Below, one piece after another: positions 51,475 to 60,746 of a DNA stretch of 64,000 nt (position 1 is the stretch's first letter; each line of letters begins with the position of its first letter). The notes below the pieces were generated by a model, which did no database searches, was not told the origin of the DNA, and saw only the letters and a list, made by a program, of their open reading frames with translations. This DNA is from Streptomyces candidus (lineage in GTDB: Bacteria; Actinomycetota; Actinomycetes; Streptomycetales; Streptomycetaceae). A program made the position numbers and the translations under genes. Location: NCBI RefSeq assembly GCF_014207445.1, contig NZ_JACHEM010000016.1, positions 1-64,000 of the forward strand. Direction: 5' to 3'.

Positions 51475-52773
51475 TCAGTCGCTGGTGGAGAGCGCGGTCT
51501 TCGCCTCGGCGAAGAACTTCTGCGCGGCCTCGCCGGGCGACGCCTTACCGAGACTCAGCTCGGTGGCCAGGCGCATAAACGCGGTCTCGACGACGTCGGA
51601 GCCCGCCGGGTGCGGGGTGATGGGCTCCAGTACCCCGCTCTGGGCGATCTTCGTCTCGTACGCGGCGATCTGCTTACTGACCTTGTCGGTGGGCTCGAAG
51701 GCGTCGAACTGCTTCTGCGTGGCCAGCACGCCCCGGTCGTACCCCATGATCCGGCCGACCTCCGGGTCGTGGACCATGAAGTTGATGAAGGTCGCGACCT
51801 CCTTGGGGTGCTTGGTGCGCCGCGTACCGCTGAGCATGAGCGAGCCCAGGTACTGGCCCGTCTTCCTGCCGTCGATGGTGGGGATGGGCGCGATGCCGTA
51901 CGAGCTCTTGCCCTCGGCCGCGTACCGGACGGAGAAGTTGTCCCAGGTGAACTCGCCCGCGGAAATTCCGCCCGCCGTGGCAGACTTGGGTTTCAGCTGT
52001 TCGACCCGCTTGGGGTTGGCGTAGAGGCCGGAGCGGGTGCGCTTCATCGCCTCCGTCCACTCGGTGACGAGGTCGCTCTCCTCGAAGCCCAGGCCCTTGT
52101 CCGTAAAGAAGGCCTTGCCCCTCTGGCGCAGGACCAGGTCGTAGTAGTACATGATCCCGGAGGGGCCCGCGTCGCCGGCGACGCCCGTCTTTTCCTTGAT
52201 CTTCCCCAGGCCGGCGACCCAGTCGTTCCAGGTCCAGCCGAACTCGGGGGTGACACCCGCCTTCTCGTACAGCTTCTCGTCGATGATGTAGCCCATCGAG
52301 TTCGAGCCGACGGGAACTCCGAGCAACTTGCCGTCGATCTCGGCGAACTTCTCCAGGCCGGCTCGGAAACCCTGCGTGCTGAGGTTTCCCTCCTTGACCT
52401 GCGGGTTCAGGTCGAGAAGTACGTTGCGGGCGGCGTACTTGCGCAGGAAGGTGACGGCGTTCTGGATGACGTCCGGCGGGTTGCCGCCCGCGGCCTGCGT
52501 GTTGAACTTCTTCCAGAAGTCCGCGTAGGGCTGGAAGTCCGTCTTGACCTTGATCTTCGGGTACTTCTTCTCGAAGAGCGCGATCGCCTGGTTGATCTTC
52601 TTCGCCCGGTCGTCGGCTCCCCACCACGCGTACCGGATGGTGACCTCGCCTCCGCCACCGCCCGAACCGCCGGTCCCGCCGCCGCAGCCGACGGCCGTCG
52701 CGCCGAGGGATGCCACGGTGACGCCGGCCGCCTTGAGGAAGGTTCGCCGCTCAACTTGCCCACGTATGCCCAT
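51475..52773 (-). CDS. extracellular sugar-binding lipoprotein (YesO-like, CUT1)
   Basis: The 432-residue precursor has a twin-arginine signal RRTFLKAAGVTVASLG and a lipobox ending ATAVGC. The Gly-rich linker and VTIRYAWWGADDRAKKINQAIALFEKKYPKIKV are typical of family 1 binders. It heads the minus-strand operon: binding protein, two permeases, DUF624, rhamnogalacturonan lyase. It probably takes rhamnogalacturonan oligosaccharides. Confidence 0.92.
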   Translation of the reverse strand: MGIRGQVERRTFLKAAGVTVASLGATAVGCGGGTGGSGGGGGEVTIRYAWWGADDRAKKINQAIALFEKKYPKIKVKTDFQPYADFWKKFNTQAAGGNPPDVIQNAVTFLRKYAARNVLLDLNPQVKEGNLSTQGFRAGLEKFAEIDGKLLGVPVGSNSMGYIIDEKLYEKAGVTPEFGWTWNDWVAGLGKIKEKTGVAGDAGPSGIMYYYDLVLRQRGKAFFTDKGLGFEESDLVTEWTEAMKRTRSGLYANPKRVEQLKPKSATAGGISAGEFTWDNFSVRYAAEGKSSYGIAPIPTIDGRKTGQYLGSLMLSGTRRTKHPKEVATFINFMVHDPEVGRIMGYDRGVLATQKQFDAFEPTDKVSKQIAAYETKIAQSGVLEPITPHPAGSDVVETAFMRLATELSLGKASPGEAAQKFFAEAKTALSTSD

Positions 52774-52808
52774 GGTTTGACCCCTCGCCGCATGATTGAA
52801 TCGTTTTA

Positions 52809-52887
52809 GAAAGCGCTTGCCGACGAAATGTACGAGCGCCCACCTGGGGCGTCAACGGTTTGCGCAACGTTCACTATGAAACGTTTC
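52809..52887. promoter_or_regulatory. divergent control region with two LacI-type palindromes
   Basis: The 273-base gap separates the binding-protein operon from the GH2 operon. GAAAGCGCTTGCC (52809-52821, core AAGCGCTT) is 36 bases from the binding-protein start. GAAACGTTTC (52878-52887, perfect 10-bp palindrome, followed by GATC) lies toward the GH2 side. They differ from the first LacI's TCGAAGCGCTTCGA, fitting control by the second LacI protein. Confidence 0.6.
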
Positions 52888-53046
52888 GATCAACGCTGTG
52901 TGCGAAATACCGAACAACGAACCGCACTCCGAACGGACTTTACCCAACCCCCTTGCCGAAGTCTCCGCCCGAGACGGAGGGTGAGAAGCGATCACGATCA
53001 CCGATCAGCGACCTCACAGGGCACATCACCTAGGAGAGACGAGCCG

Positions 53047-55959
53047 ATGTCCGCGATGCCCGCCCCGTTGCCCCTGCCGTACGTCGAAGATCCCGGACCC
53101 GGACACGGCACGCTGCCTGCGCGCACCTGGTACGCCACATCCGACGCCGCCCGCCTCTCCCTGAACGGGACCTGGCGCTTCCGGCTGTCCGCCACCGCCG
53201 ACGCGCACGACGATGCGTTCGCGGCCCAGTCCTACGACCCGGCCGGCTGGGACCGGATCCAGGTCCCCGGCCACTGGGTGCTCCAGGGCGAGGGCGCTTT
53301 CGGGGCCCCTGCGTACACCAACGTCCTCTATCCGTTCCCCGTCGACCCGCCCCACGTGCCCGCCGGGAACCCGACCGGCGACCATCTGCACACCTTCGAC
53401 CTGCCGGACGACTGGCCCACCGGCGGGGACGCGGTCGTACGCTTCGACGGCGTCGAGTCCTGCGCCCGGGTCTGGTTGAACGGCATGGAGCTGGGCGACT
53501 TCAAGGGCAGCCGACTGGCCCACGAGTTCGCGGTCGGCCACCTCCTCCAGCCGTCCGGAAACGTCCTTGCGGTACGGGTCCACCAGTGGTCGTCCGGGTC
53601 CTACCTGGAGGACCAGGACCAGTGGTGGCTGCCCGGCATCTTCCGCGACGTCACCCTGCTGCACCGCCCCTGGGGGTGCGCATCGGATTTCTTCGTCCAC
53701 GCCTCGTACAACCACCTCGACCACACGGGCACCCTGCGCGTCGACTCCGATGTGCAGGGCAGCGTCTCCGTCCCCGAGCTCGGCATCGACACGGCCACCG
53801 GCTCACCGGTGACCGTGCCCGTCGATCCGTGGACGGCGGAGACACCACGCTTGTACGACGCCGAACTGATCACGCCCGGCGAGCGCGTTCCGCTGCGCAT
53901 CGGCTTTCGCACCGTCGCCCTCGACGACGGCCTGATCAAGGTCAACGGACGGCCGCTGCTCTTCCGCGGCGTCAACCGGCACGAGTTCCACCCGAGGACC
54001 GGGCGCACCGTCGACTCGGCCACTATGCGCCACGACATCGAGCTGATGAAACGGCACAACATCAACGCCGTCCGCACCGCGCACTACCCCCCGCACCCTG
54101 AGTTCCTCTCGCTGTGCGACGAGTTGGGTCTGTGGGTCATTGACGAGTGCGACCTCGAAACGCACGGCTTCGAGGAGCAGGCCTGGCGTGACAACCCCAC
54201 CGACGACGACCGGTGGACGCCCGCCCTTCTCGACCGCGCGCAACGCATGGTCGAGCGCGACAAGAACCACCCCTCCGTGATCATCTGGTCCCTCGGCAAC
54301 GAGTCGGGGCGCGGCCGCGGCCTGACCGCGATGGCCGAATGGATACGTGGCCGCGACTCCGGCCGTCTGATTCACTACGAGGGCGACCAGGAGTGCCGCG
54401 ACACCGACATGTACTCGCGGATGTACCCGCCGCACGCGGAGGTGGAGAGCATCGGCCGCGGCCTGGACGGCGGCCCGGCCCGACGCCGTCAACTCCCCCT
54501 CATCCTGTGCGAGTACGCCCACGCCATGGGCAACGGTCCCGGCGGCCTCGCCGATTATCAGCGTCTCTTCGAGACCCACGAACGTCTTCAGGGCGGTTTC
54601 GTCTGGGAGTGGATCGACCACGGCTTCGCCCACCCCGCCCTCGGCTATGCCTACGGCGGTGATTTCGGCGAGGAACTCCACGACGGCCACTTCGTCTGCG
54701 ACGGCCTCCTCTTCCCCGACCGCACCCCCTCCCCCGGCCTCATCGAGTACAAGAAGGTCGTCGAGCCGGTACGCATCGAACCCGCCGACGCCGGTGACGG
54801 GCCGCCATCCGGCACGGTCCGGATCACCAACCGCTACGATTTCTCCGACCTCGGCCACCTTGTCTTCGAGTGGTCGTACCAGGTAGAGGGCGAAACCGTG
54901 GACACGGGACCGCTGACGGTGCCGCGGCTCCTGCCAGGCGATTGGGCGGAGGTGGAACTCCCCGCTGCTCCCCCGACGACACGTCAGGACTGCGAGCAGC
55001 AATGGACGGTGCGTGCTCTGCTCGCCGCGGAGACTCCATGGGCCGCCCGCGAGCACCCGGTTGCCTGGGGCCAGGTCCCGCTCACGGTCCCGCGTTCCGC
55101 CCCAGCAGCCACCGGCTCCCGGCCGCATCCCGGGAACAAGCACATCACCCTGGGCCCGGCAACCTTCGACGCCCGCACCGGCGAACTGCTGACGGTGGGG
55201 CGTACTCCGGTCACCGGACTGCGCCTCGACGCCTGGAGGGCTCCCACCGACAACGACAACGGAGCGCCCTGGCAACCGGACGTGCGCTACGGTCCCCGCT
55301 GGCGCGAGATCGGTCTTCACCGCCTTCAGCACCGTACCTCTGCGGTTGAGTTGTCCGACGAAGCGTTCACGGTCCGGACCCGGGTCGCGCCGGCGGGCCG
55401 CGACATCGGACTGCGCACCGTCTACCACTGGACGTCCGACGGCACCCGGCTGACCCTCGCCGTTTCGGTGATCCCGGAGGGCCGCTGGGCGGTGCCGCTG
55501 CCCCGTCTCGGCCTGCGCTTGGGGCTGCCCGCGTCGTACGGGACCGCGCACTGGTTCGGGGGCGGACCCGGCGAGGCGTACCCGGACACCCGGGCCGCCT
55601 CAACGCTGGGGAGGTGGCGGGCCGAGGTCGACGACTTGCAGACGCCCTACGTCTTCCCGCAGGAGAACGGCGCCCGACCTGATGTCCGCTGGGCGCAACT
55701 GACAGGCCCGGAGGCGGGCTTGCGCATGGAGGGCGGGTCCCCCTTCTGGTTCACCGCCCGTCGCTGGACCACCGAACACCTCGACGCGGCCACTCACCCC
55801 ACCGACCTGGAGCCCGGCGACACTGTCTGGGTCAACCTCGACCACCGACAGCATGGCATCGGCTCACAGTCCTGCGGTCCCGGCGTACTTCCTCACCACC
55901 AACTGCACGCCGAGCCGACGGAGTTCACCTTCACCTTCTCGTCCCTGGAGGACGCGTGA
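53047..55959 (+). CDS. beta-galactosidase (GH2)
   Basis: ATG 53047 follows TAGGAGAG. The 970-residue cytoplasmic enzyme has the five-domain LacZ layout. A jelly-roll (GTWRFRLSATADAHDD, VPGHWVLQGEGAFGAPAYTN) is followed by the barrel with GVNRHEFHPRTGRTVDSATM, acid/base Glu in VIIWSLGNESGRG (about 420), and nucleophile Glu in LILCEYAHAMGNG (about 488). The beta-galactosidase small chain with RAPTDNDNGAPWQPD follows near residue 730. It hydrolyses beta-galactosides such as galacto-oligomers from rhamnogalacturonan side chains. Confidence 0.93.
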   Translation: MSAMPAPLPLPYVEDPGPGHGTLPARTWYATSDAARLSLNGTWRFRLSATADAHDDAFAAQSYDPAGWDRIQVPGHWVLQGEGAFGAPAYTNVLYPFPVDPPHVPAGNPTGDHLHTFDLPDDWPTGGDAVVRFDGVESCARVWLNGMELGDFKGSRLAHEFAVGHLLQPSGNVLAVRVHQWSSGSYLEDQDQWWLPGIFRDVTLLHRPWGCASDFFVHASYNHLDHTGTLRVDSDVQGSVSVPELGIDTATGSPVTVPVDPWTAETPRLYDAELITPGERVPLRIGFRTVALDDGLIKVNGRPLLFRGVNRHEFHPRTGRTVDSATMRHDIELMKRHNINAVRTAHYPPHPEFLSLCDELGLWVIDECDLETHGFEEQAWRDNPTDDDRWTPALLDRAQRMVERDKNHPSVIIWSLGNESGRGRGLTAMAEWIRGRDSGRLIHYEGDQECRDTDMYSRMYPPHAEVESIGRGLDGGPARRRQLPLILCEYAHAMGNGPGGLADYQRLFETHERLQGGFVWEWIDHGFAHPALGYAYGGDFGEELHDGHFVCDGLLFPDRTPSPGLIEYKKVVEPVRIEPADAGDGPPSGTVRITNRYDFSDLGHLVFEWSYQVEGETVDTGPLTVPRLLPGDWAEVELPAAPPTTRQDCEQQWTVRALLAAETPWAAREHPVAWGQVPLTVPRSAPAATGSRPHPGNKHITLGPATFDARTGELLTVGRTPVTGLRLDAWRAPTDNDNGAPWQPDVRYGPRWREIGLHRLQHRTSAVELSDEAFTVRTRVAPAGRDIGLRTVYHWTSDGTRLTLAVSVIPEGRWAVPLPRLGLRLGLPASYGTAHWFGGGPGEAYPDTRAASTLGRWRAEVDDLQTPYVFPQENGARPDVRWAQLTGPEAGLRMEGGSPFWFTARRWTTEHLDAATHPTDLEPGDTVWVNLDHRQHGIGSQSCGPGVLPHHQLHAEPTEFTFTFSSLEDA

Positions 55960-58172
55960 GCAGCACCCCGGCACCGAAGCCCCCGACCCCCTCCGATCCG
56001 CGGCCGCAGCCCCGGACTCACTCCCAGGACGCGTCCCTCCCCCTTCCGGTGGTGCTCGCCGGAGCCCGCGGGCACGGTCGCTGGCACTTGGAGAACATTC
56101 GCCGGCTGGAAGCGCTGGGCGTGGTGCGCCTGGCAGGAATCTGCGAGCTGAAGCCGCTGGACGAGGCAGAGCTGGAAGGCGTCAGCGACCCCTCCCGGCC
56201 TCCGGCCCAGTCGGCGGACTTCGGGGAACTGCTCGACACCACGGGCGCACGCGTCGCGGTCCTGTGCACCCCGCTCCACACCCACACGGACCTGGCGCTG
56301 ACTGCCGCCCGGCGCGGGGTCCACGTACTCCTCGAGAAGCCACCGGCACCGTCGTACACGGAATTCGCGCGGATGGCGGACGGCATACGGGCGGCCGGGG
56401 TGGTGTGCCAGATCGGCTTCCAGTCACTCGGCTCGCACGCGCTTCCGGCGGTACGGCAGCTGGTCGCGGACGGAGTGATCGGTGAACTGCGTGGCATCGG
56501 CGCGGCCGGTGCGTGGGCCCGGGACACCGCGTACTTCAACCGGGCGGCGTGGTCGGGCCGTCGCAGGCTCAACGGGGCGGACGTGGTGGACGGCGCCCTG
56601 ACCAACCCCCTGGCGCACGCGGTGGCGACCTCCCTCGCACTGGCCGGCAGTTGCCGCGCGGAGGACGTGGCGTCCATCGAGACGGAGCTGTTCCGGGCGC
56701 ACGACATCGAGTCGGACGACACCTCGTGCGTACGGATCTCCACGGTTCGCGGCATCCCCGTCACCATCGCCGCGACCCTGTGCGCCGGTGAGCCGTCCGC
56801 CCCGTACGTGATCGTGCACGGCAGCGAGGGCCGGATCACCTTCTGGTACACGGAGGACCGGGTACGGGTCAACTCGAACACCCCGCACCGGGGCTCATAC
56901 GCCGTGCACGATGCGTCATATACGGCACATGAGACCTCGTACGGCAGATCCGATCTCCTGGAGAACCTCGCCGCACACCTCACCCGCGGCGAGCCGCTGC
57001 TCGTGCCGCCGGAGAGCACGGGTGCGTTCATGCGGGTCGTGGAGGCGGTTCGGCTGGCACCCGACCCGGTGGCGTTGCCCAGCTCGGTGTGGCGGACCGG
57101 TCAGGGCGAGGCTGCCCCGCGCCGAATTGTCGACGGCGTGGAGGCTCTGGTGGCGGCGAGCGCGGAGACACTGTCTCTGTACTCCGAGCTGGGCGCCTCA
57201 TGGGCCCGGCCCGACGACCGATTCGACCGAGACGAGCTCTCCGTGAAGTCTTCCGACTCCTCTCTCATACTGCGTAGTTCGGGGCGTGCGGTGGCGCGCT
57301 ACGTCTACCGGCCGGACGTGGCTTCGGGCCTGTCCCCGCGTCCGTACCTCCACCCGGTGTGCACCCTCTCCGGTCGGCGGGTGACCGAGGAGCTGCCCGA
57401 GGACCACCCGCACCACCTCGGGGTGGGCGTGGCCGTGCCGGATGTGAACGGCATCAGTTTCTGGGGCGGCAGCACGTACGTACGCGACCTGGGCCCGCGT
57501 TACCTGGACAACCACGGGGTGCAGGTGCACCGGGGCTGGCAGCGCCGGAACGCGGCATGCTTCGTGCAGAAGCTGAGCTGGCGCGCCGACGGGGAACCGG
57601 GCGCGGAGGAGCTGATCCGCGAGCATCGCACGGTCACCTCCATCGAACTCGACTCCCAAGTCTGGGCGCTGGACTTCGCCTTCGCCCTCACCAACTCCAC
57701 CGACCGGCCCCTGTCGATCGGCAGTCCGGCCACGAACGGCCGTCCGGGCGCCGGCTACGGCGGGTTCTTCTGGCGGGCTCCGAAGGAGGCGACGGCCCCC
57801 GAGGCGTTCACGGCCGCCGGGACAGGCGAGGAGGCGGTACACGGCCGTACGGCGGACTGGGTGGCGGTCGCCGGCGGAGACGAAAGCGCGGGGCAGGGAT
57901 GGACGTTGGCCTTCGCGGGAGCGACGGAGGACACCCGGCGCGACCCGTGGTTCGTACGGACGTCGGAGTATCCCGGGGTCGGCTCGTCGCTGGCCTGGTC
58001 GGAGCGGCTGTCGCTGGAGTCCGGGGAGATGTTGGTACGCAGGGTGGTGACGGTGGTGGCGGACGGCCGGCCGGACCGCGATGCGGTCGCCGCGTATGTG
58101 AACAAGGCGGTCTCCGCGGCGACCGCCGGCACCCCGCTGCCCTTCCAGAGCACTGACCCGAGGGGCGACTGA
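55956..58172 (+). CDS. Gfo/Idh/MocA oxidoreductase fused to a PmoA (DUF6807) domain
   Basis: GTG 55956 overlaps the GH2 stop. The 738-residue protein has two parts. Residues about 30-420 are a Gfo/Idh/MocA dehydrogenase: VVLAGARGHGRWHLENIRRL (nucleotide-binding strand), VAVLCTPLHTHTDLALTAARRGVHVLLEKPPAP with the conserved EKP lysine. Residues about 430-730 match the PmoA-like DUF6807 domain: RPYLHPVCTLSGRRVTEELPEDHPHHLGVGVAVPDVNG, then FWGGSTYVRDLG and GFFWRAPKE. The substrate is unknown; an oxidised sugar or sugar acid from the glycan is likely. Around residues 315-335 a 7-residue repeat (SYAVHDA, SYTAHET, SYGRSD) is encoded by a copy of the degenerate DNA repeat. Confidence 0.85.
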   Translation: MSSTPAPKPPTPSDPRPQPRTHSQDASLPLPVVLAGARGHGRWHLENIRRLEALGVVRLAGICELKPLDEAELEGVSDPSRPPAQSADFGELLDTTGARVAVLCTPLHTHTDLALTAARRGVHVLLEKPPAPSYTEFARMADGIRAAGVVCQIGFQSLGSHALPAVRQLVADGVIGELRGIGAAGAWARDTAYFNRAAWSGRRRLNGADVVDGALTNPLAHAVATSLALAGSCRAEDVASIETELFRAHDIESDDTSCVRISTVRGIPVTIAATLCAGEPSAPYVIVHGSEGRITFWYTEDRVRVNSNTPHRGSYAVHDASYTAHETSYGRSDLLENLAAHLTRGEPLLVPPESTGAFMRVVEAVRLAPDPVALPSSVWRTGQGEAAPRRIVDGVEALVAASAETLSLYSELGASWARPDDRFDRDELSVKSSDSSLILRSSGRAVARYVYRPDVASGLSPRPYLHPVCTLSGRRVTEELPEDHPHHLGVGVAVPDVNGISFWGGSTYVRDLGPRYLDNHGVQVHRGWQRRNAACFVQKLSWRADGEPGAEELIREHRTVTSIELDSQVWALDFAFALTNSTDRPLSIGSPATNGRPGAGYGGFFWRAPKEATAPEAFTAAGTGEEAVHGRTADWVAVAGGDESAGQGWTLAFAGATEDTRRDPWFVRTSEYPGVGSSLAWSERLSLESGEMLVRRVVTVVADGRPDRDAVAAYVNKAVSAATAGTPLPFQSTDPRGD

Positions 58173-58173
58173 G

Positions 58174-58905
58174 GTGCCGCGTCGCCCCACTCTCCTTCTC
58201 GCCGGGGACTCGACAGCCGCGCAGAAGGACATGTCCGCCGCCCCCGAAACCGGCTGGGGGATGGCGCTCCCCTTCTTCCTGGCGGAGGAGGTGGTCGTCG
58301 ACAACCACGCGATGAACGGGCGCAGTTCGCGCTCCTTCATCGAGGAAGGCCGGCTGGACGTCGTGCTCGGGGCGCTCCGCCCGGGGGACCGTCTGCTCGT
58401 CCAGTACGGTCACAACGACCAGAGCGACCGGCCCGAGCGGCACACCGAACCCTGGGCGGGCTACCAGGAGTGCCTGTTGCGCCATGTGAAGGGCGCACGC
58501 GACAGGGGGGCTCACCCCGTTCTCCTCACTCCGGTGGAGCGCCGCGCGTTCGATGCCGGGGGTCGTGCGGTGTCGACGCACGGCGCGTACCCGGACGCGA
58601 TGCGGGCCGTGGCCGCGCAGGAGAACGTTCCCCTGGTGGACGTGTCCGCCCTGTCCCTGACCCGCTGGGAGCAGCTCGGCCCGGAGGCCACCAAGGAGTG
58701 CTTCCTGTGGGTCGGGGAGACCCGGGACAACACCCATTTCCGGCCTCGCGGGGCCATCGAGGTGGCCCGGTTGGTGGCGCGGGGCCTGGCGGACGTGGGC
58801 GCGGTGCCCAGGTCGTGGCTCGGTGACCTGGAGGCGGCGGTGCCGGACGACCTTGTCGTCTGGCCCCGGGCGGCTCCGGATCCGCTGGGTTCTGCGGCGC
58901 GGTAG
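58174..58905 (+). CDS. SGNH rhamnogalacturonan acetylesterase
   Basis: GTG 58174 begins 2 bases after the previous stop, so the GH2-Gfo/PmoA-esterase genes form an operon. The 243-residue protein shows the SGNH blocks in order: LLLAGDSTAAQ (catalytic Ser), NHAMNGRSSRSF (Gly), VQYGHNDQSDR (Asn) and DNTHFRPRGA (catalytic Asp/His). This is the pattern of RgaE/YesT-type enzymes that remove acetyl groups from galacturonate in rhamnogalacturonan. No signal peptide is present, so it acts on imported oligomers. Confidence 0.92.
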   Translation: MPRRPTLLLAGDSTAAQKDMSAAPETGWGMALPFFLAEEVVVDNHAMNGRSSRSFIEEGRLDVVLGALRPGDRLLVQYGHNDQSDRPERHTEPWAGYQECLLRHVKGARDRGAHPVLLTPVERRAFDAGGRAVSTHGAYPDAMRAVAAQENVPLVDVSALSLTRWEQLGPEATKECFLWVGETRDNTHFRPRGAIEVARLVARGLADVGAVPRSWLGDLEAAVPDDLVVWPRAAPDPLGSAAR

Positions 58906-58935
58906 CCCTGCGGGAGGGCAGCGCGCGTACGGGAG

Positions 58936-58973
58936 GGGGGCCGCCCCCGGGACTTCCCCCGGGGGCGGCCCCC
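58936..58973. terminator. bidirectional GC hairpin terminator
   Basis: Perfect 15-bp arms at 58936-58950 and 58959-58973 with an 8-base loop stand 30 bases after the esterase stop, between convergent operons. The rest of 58974-59196 shows no gene. Confidence 0.85.
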
Positions 58974-59196
58974 TCGTGCGGCAACCGCTCGCGCCGACGC
59001 GCGGGAAGTGGGCAAGGGGCAGCGGGCAATCGGCGGTGGGCCAACCGCCGCGCGCGCTCGGACCCGGTGATGCCGGGCTTCGGCGTACCGCCGCCGACGC
59101 CGGTTCCGGGGTGCCGCCGTTGTCCATGCGGTTCACGCCCTGGCGGGCGGGGTCCGGCGAGCCTCCGGGGGCGCCCGGGCAGGCGCCCCCGTGCCG

Positions 59197-60711
59197 TCAC
59201 GCCAGCCGGATGACGTTCCAGGACAGCGGTTCCAGTACCGCGCTCAGCACACCGTTCCGCAGGCTGGTGGCCGCGACGGTGTGCGGCGCGACGCGCTCGG
59301 GCTCGTCCAGGGTGTTGCGCGCCTCGGGGTCTTCGTCGGAGAGCGCACTGTGTTCTACGACGGCCCCCAACTCCAGTCCGTGCAGCGCGACTTCCAGCGG
59401 GAGGGCGTCGTGCTGGCTGCGGTTGACGGCGAAGACGGTGACGGAGCCGTCGTCCCCCCGTACCGCTGTCGCGTGCAGCAGTGGCACTTCGCCGTACGCC
59501 TTCGTCCCGTACGTGGGCGAGTCGATCCGTACGTCGAGGACCTGTCCGCGCCCGTACTGTGCGGCCTGTGCGAAGGGGAAGAAGGTGGTCTGCCGCCAGG
59601 CAGGGCCGCCGGGCTCGGTCATGATCGGCGCGATGACGTTGACGAGCTGCGCCAGGCAGGCGACGGTGACCCGGTCGGCGTGCCGGAGCAGGGCGATCAT
59701 CAGGGAGCCGAAGACGACGGCGTCGGTGACGGAGTAGCTGTCTTCGAGCAGGCGGGGGGCCTCCGGCCAGTCGAGCGGGGCTGCGGCGCTCTCGGCGGCG
59801 AACCGGCGCTGGTACCAGACGTTCCACTCGTCGAACGACAGGTTGATCTTCTTCGTCGACTTCAGCCGAGCGCCCACGTGGTCGCAGGTCGCCACGACGG
59901 CCTCGATGAAGGTCTCCATGTCGACGGCGGAGGCGAGGAAGGAGTCGCGGTCGCCGTCGATCTCCTCGTAGTAGGCGTGCAGGGAGACGTAGTCGACGAG
60001 GTCGTACGTCTCGGCGAGCACGGTCGCCTCCCACGCGGCGAAGGTCTCCATGGCCCGGCTGGAGCTGCCGCATGCCACCAGTTCGACGCCGGGGTCCATC
60101 TGGCGCATGGCGCGGGCGGTTTCGGCGGCGAGGCGGCCGTACTCCTCGGCGGTCTTGTGGCCGGTCTGCCACGGGCCGTCCATTTCGTTGCCCAGGCACC
60201 ACAGGCGTATTCCGAAGGGTTCCTTGTCGCCGTGCGCGATGCGTCGTTCGGACAGCTCGGTGCCGGCGCGGTGGTTGGCGTACTCCTGGAGTTCAAGGGC
60301 TTCCGCGACGCCCCGGGTGCCGAGGTTGACGGCCATCATGGGCTCGGCCTGCGGGCCGACCTTCTTGAGGAAGGCGATGTACTCGCTGAGCCCGAACCTG
60401 TTGGTCTCGGTGGAGCGCCAGGCGAGGTCCAGGCGGCGCGGGCGCTCGTCGGCGGGACCGACGCTGTCCTCCCACTTGTAGCCGGAGACGAAGTTGCCGC
60501 CGGGGTAGCGCAGGGTGGTCGCGCCGAGTTCGCGTACGAGGTCCAGCACGTCGCCGCGCAGCCCGGCCTCGTCTGCCGTGGGGTGGCCGGGCTCGTAGAT
60601 GCCGGTGTAGACGCAGCGGCCGAGGTGCTCGACGAAGGAGCCGAAGAGGCGGGGGTCGACGGTGCCGACGGTGAAGGCGGGGTCGAGGGTGAAGCGTGCG
60701 GGGCGGGACAT
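59197..60711 (-). CDS. intracellular alpha-N-arabinofuranosidase (GH51)
   Basis: ATG 60711 follows AAAGG. The 504-residue cytoplasmic enzyme begins with LFGSFVEHLGRCVYTGIYEPGHP and LRYPGGNFVSGYKWEDSVGP. The acid/base Glu is in LWCLGNEMDGPWQ (about 175) and the nucleophile Glu in LSFDEWNVWY (about 295), both canonical for AbfA-type GH51. Length is standard. It cuts terminal arabinose from imported arabino-oligosaccharides. It is the last gene of the third importer operon. Confidence 0.95.
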   Translation of the reverse strand: MSRPARFTLDPAFTVGTVDPRLFGSFVEHLGRCVYTGIYEPGHPTADEAGLRGDVLDLVRELGATTLRYPGGNFVSGYKWEDSVGPADERPRRLDLAWRSTETNRFGLSEYIAFLKKVGPQAEPMMAVNLGTRGVAEALELQEYANHRAGTELSERRIAHGDKEPFGIRLWCLGNEMDGPWQTGHKTAEEYGRLAAETARAMRQMDPGVELVACGSSSRAMETFAAWEATVLAETYDLVDYVSLHAYYEEIDGDRDSFLASAVDMETFIEAVVATCDHVGARLKSTKKINLSFDEWNVWYQRRFAAESAAAPLDWPEAPRLLEDSYSVTDAVVFGSLMIALLRHADRVTVACLAQLVNVIAPIMTEPGGPAWRQTTFFPFAQAAQYGRGQVLDVRIDSPTYGTKAYGEVPLLHATAVRGDDGSVTVFAVNRSQHDALPLEVALHGLELGAVVEHSALSDEDPEARNTLDEPERVAPHTVAATSLRNGVLSAVLEPLSWNVIRLA

Positions 60712-60746
60712 GGCAGTGCCTTTCAATGTCGCAAGGTGGTGAAGGG

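Noticed and set aside
53803..55551. A 582-codon antisense frame within the GH2 gene
   Set aside because: Shadow of the GH2 coding sequence; the sense strand has all catalytic motifs.
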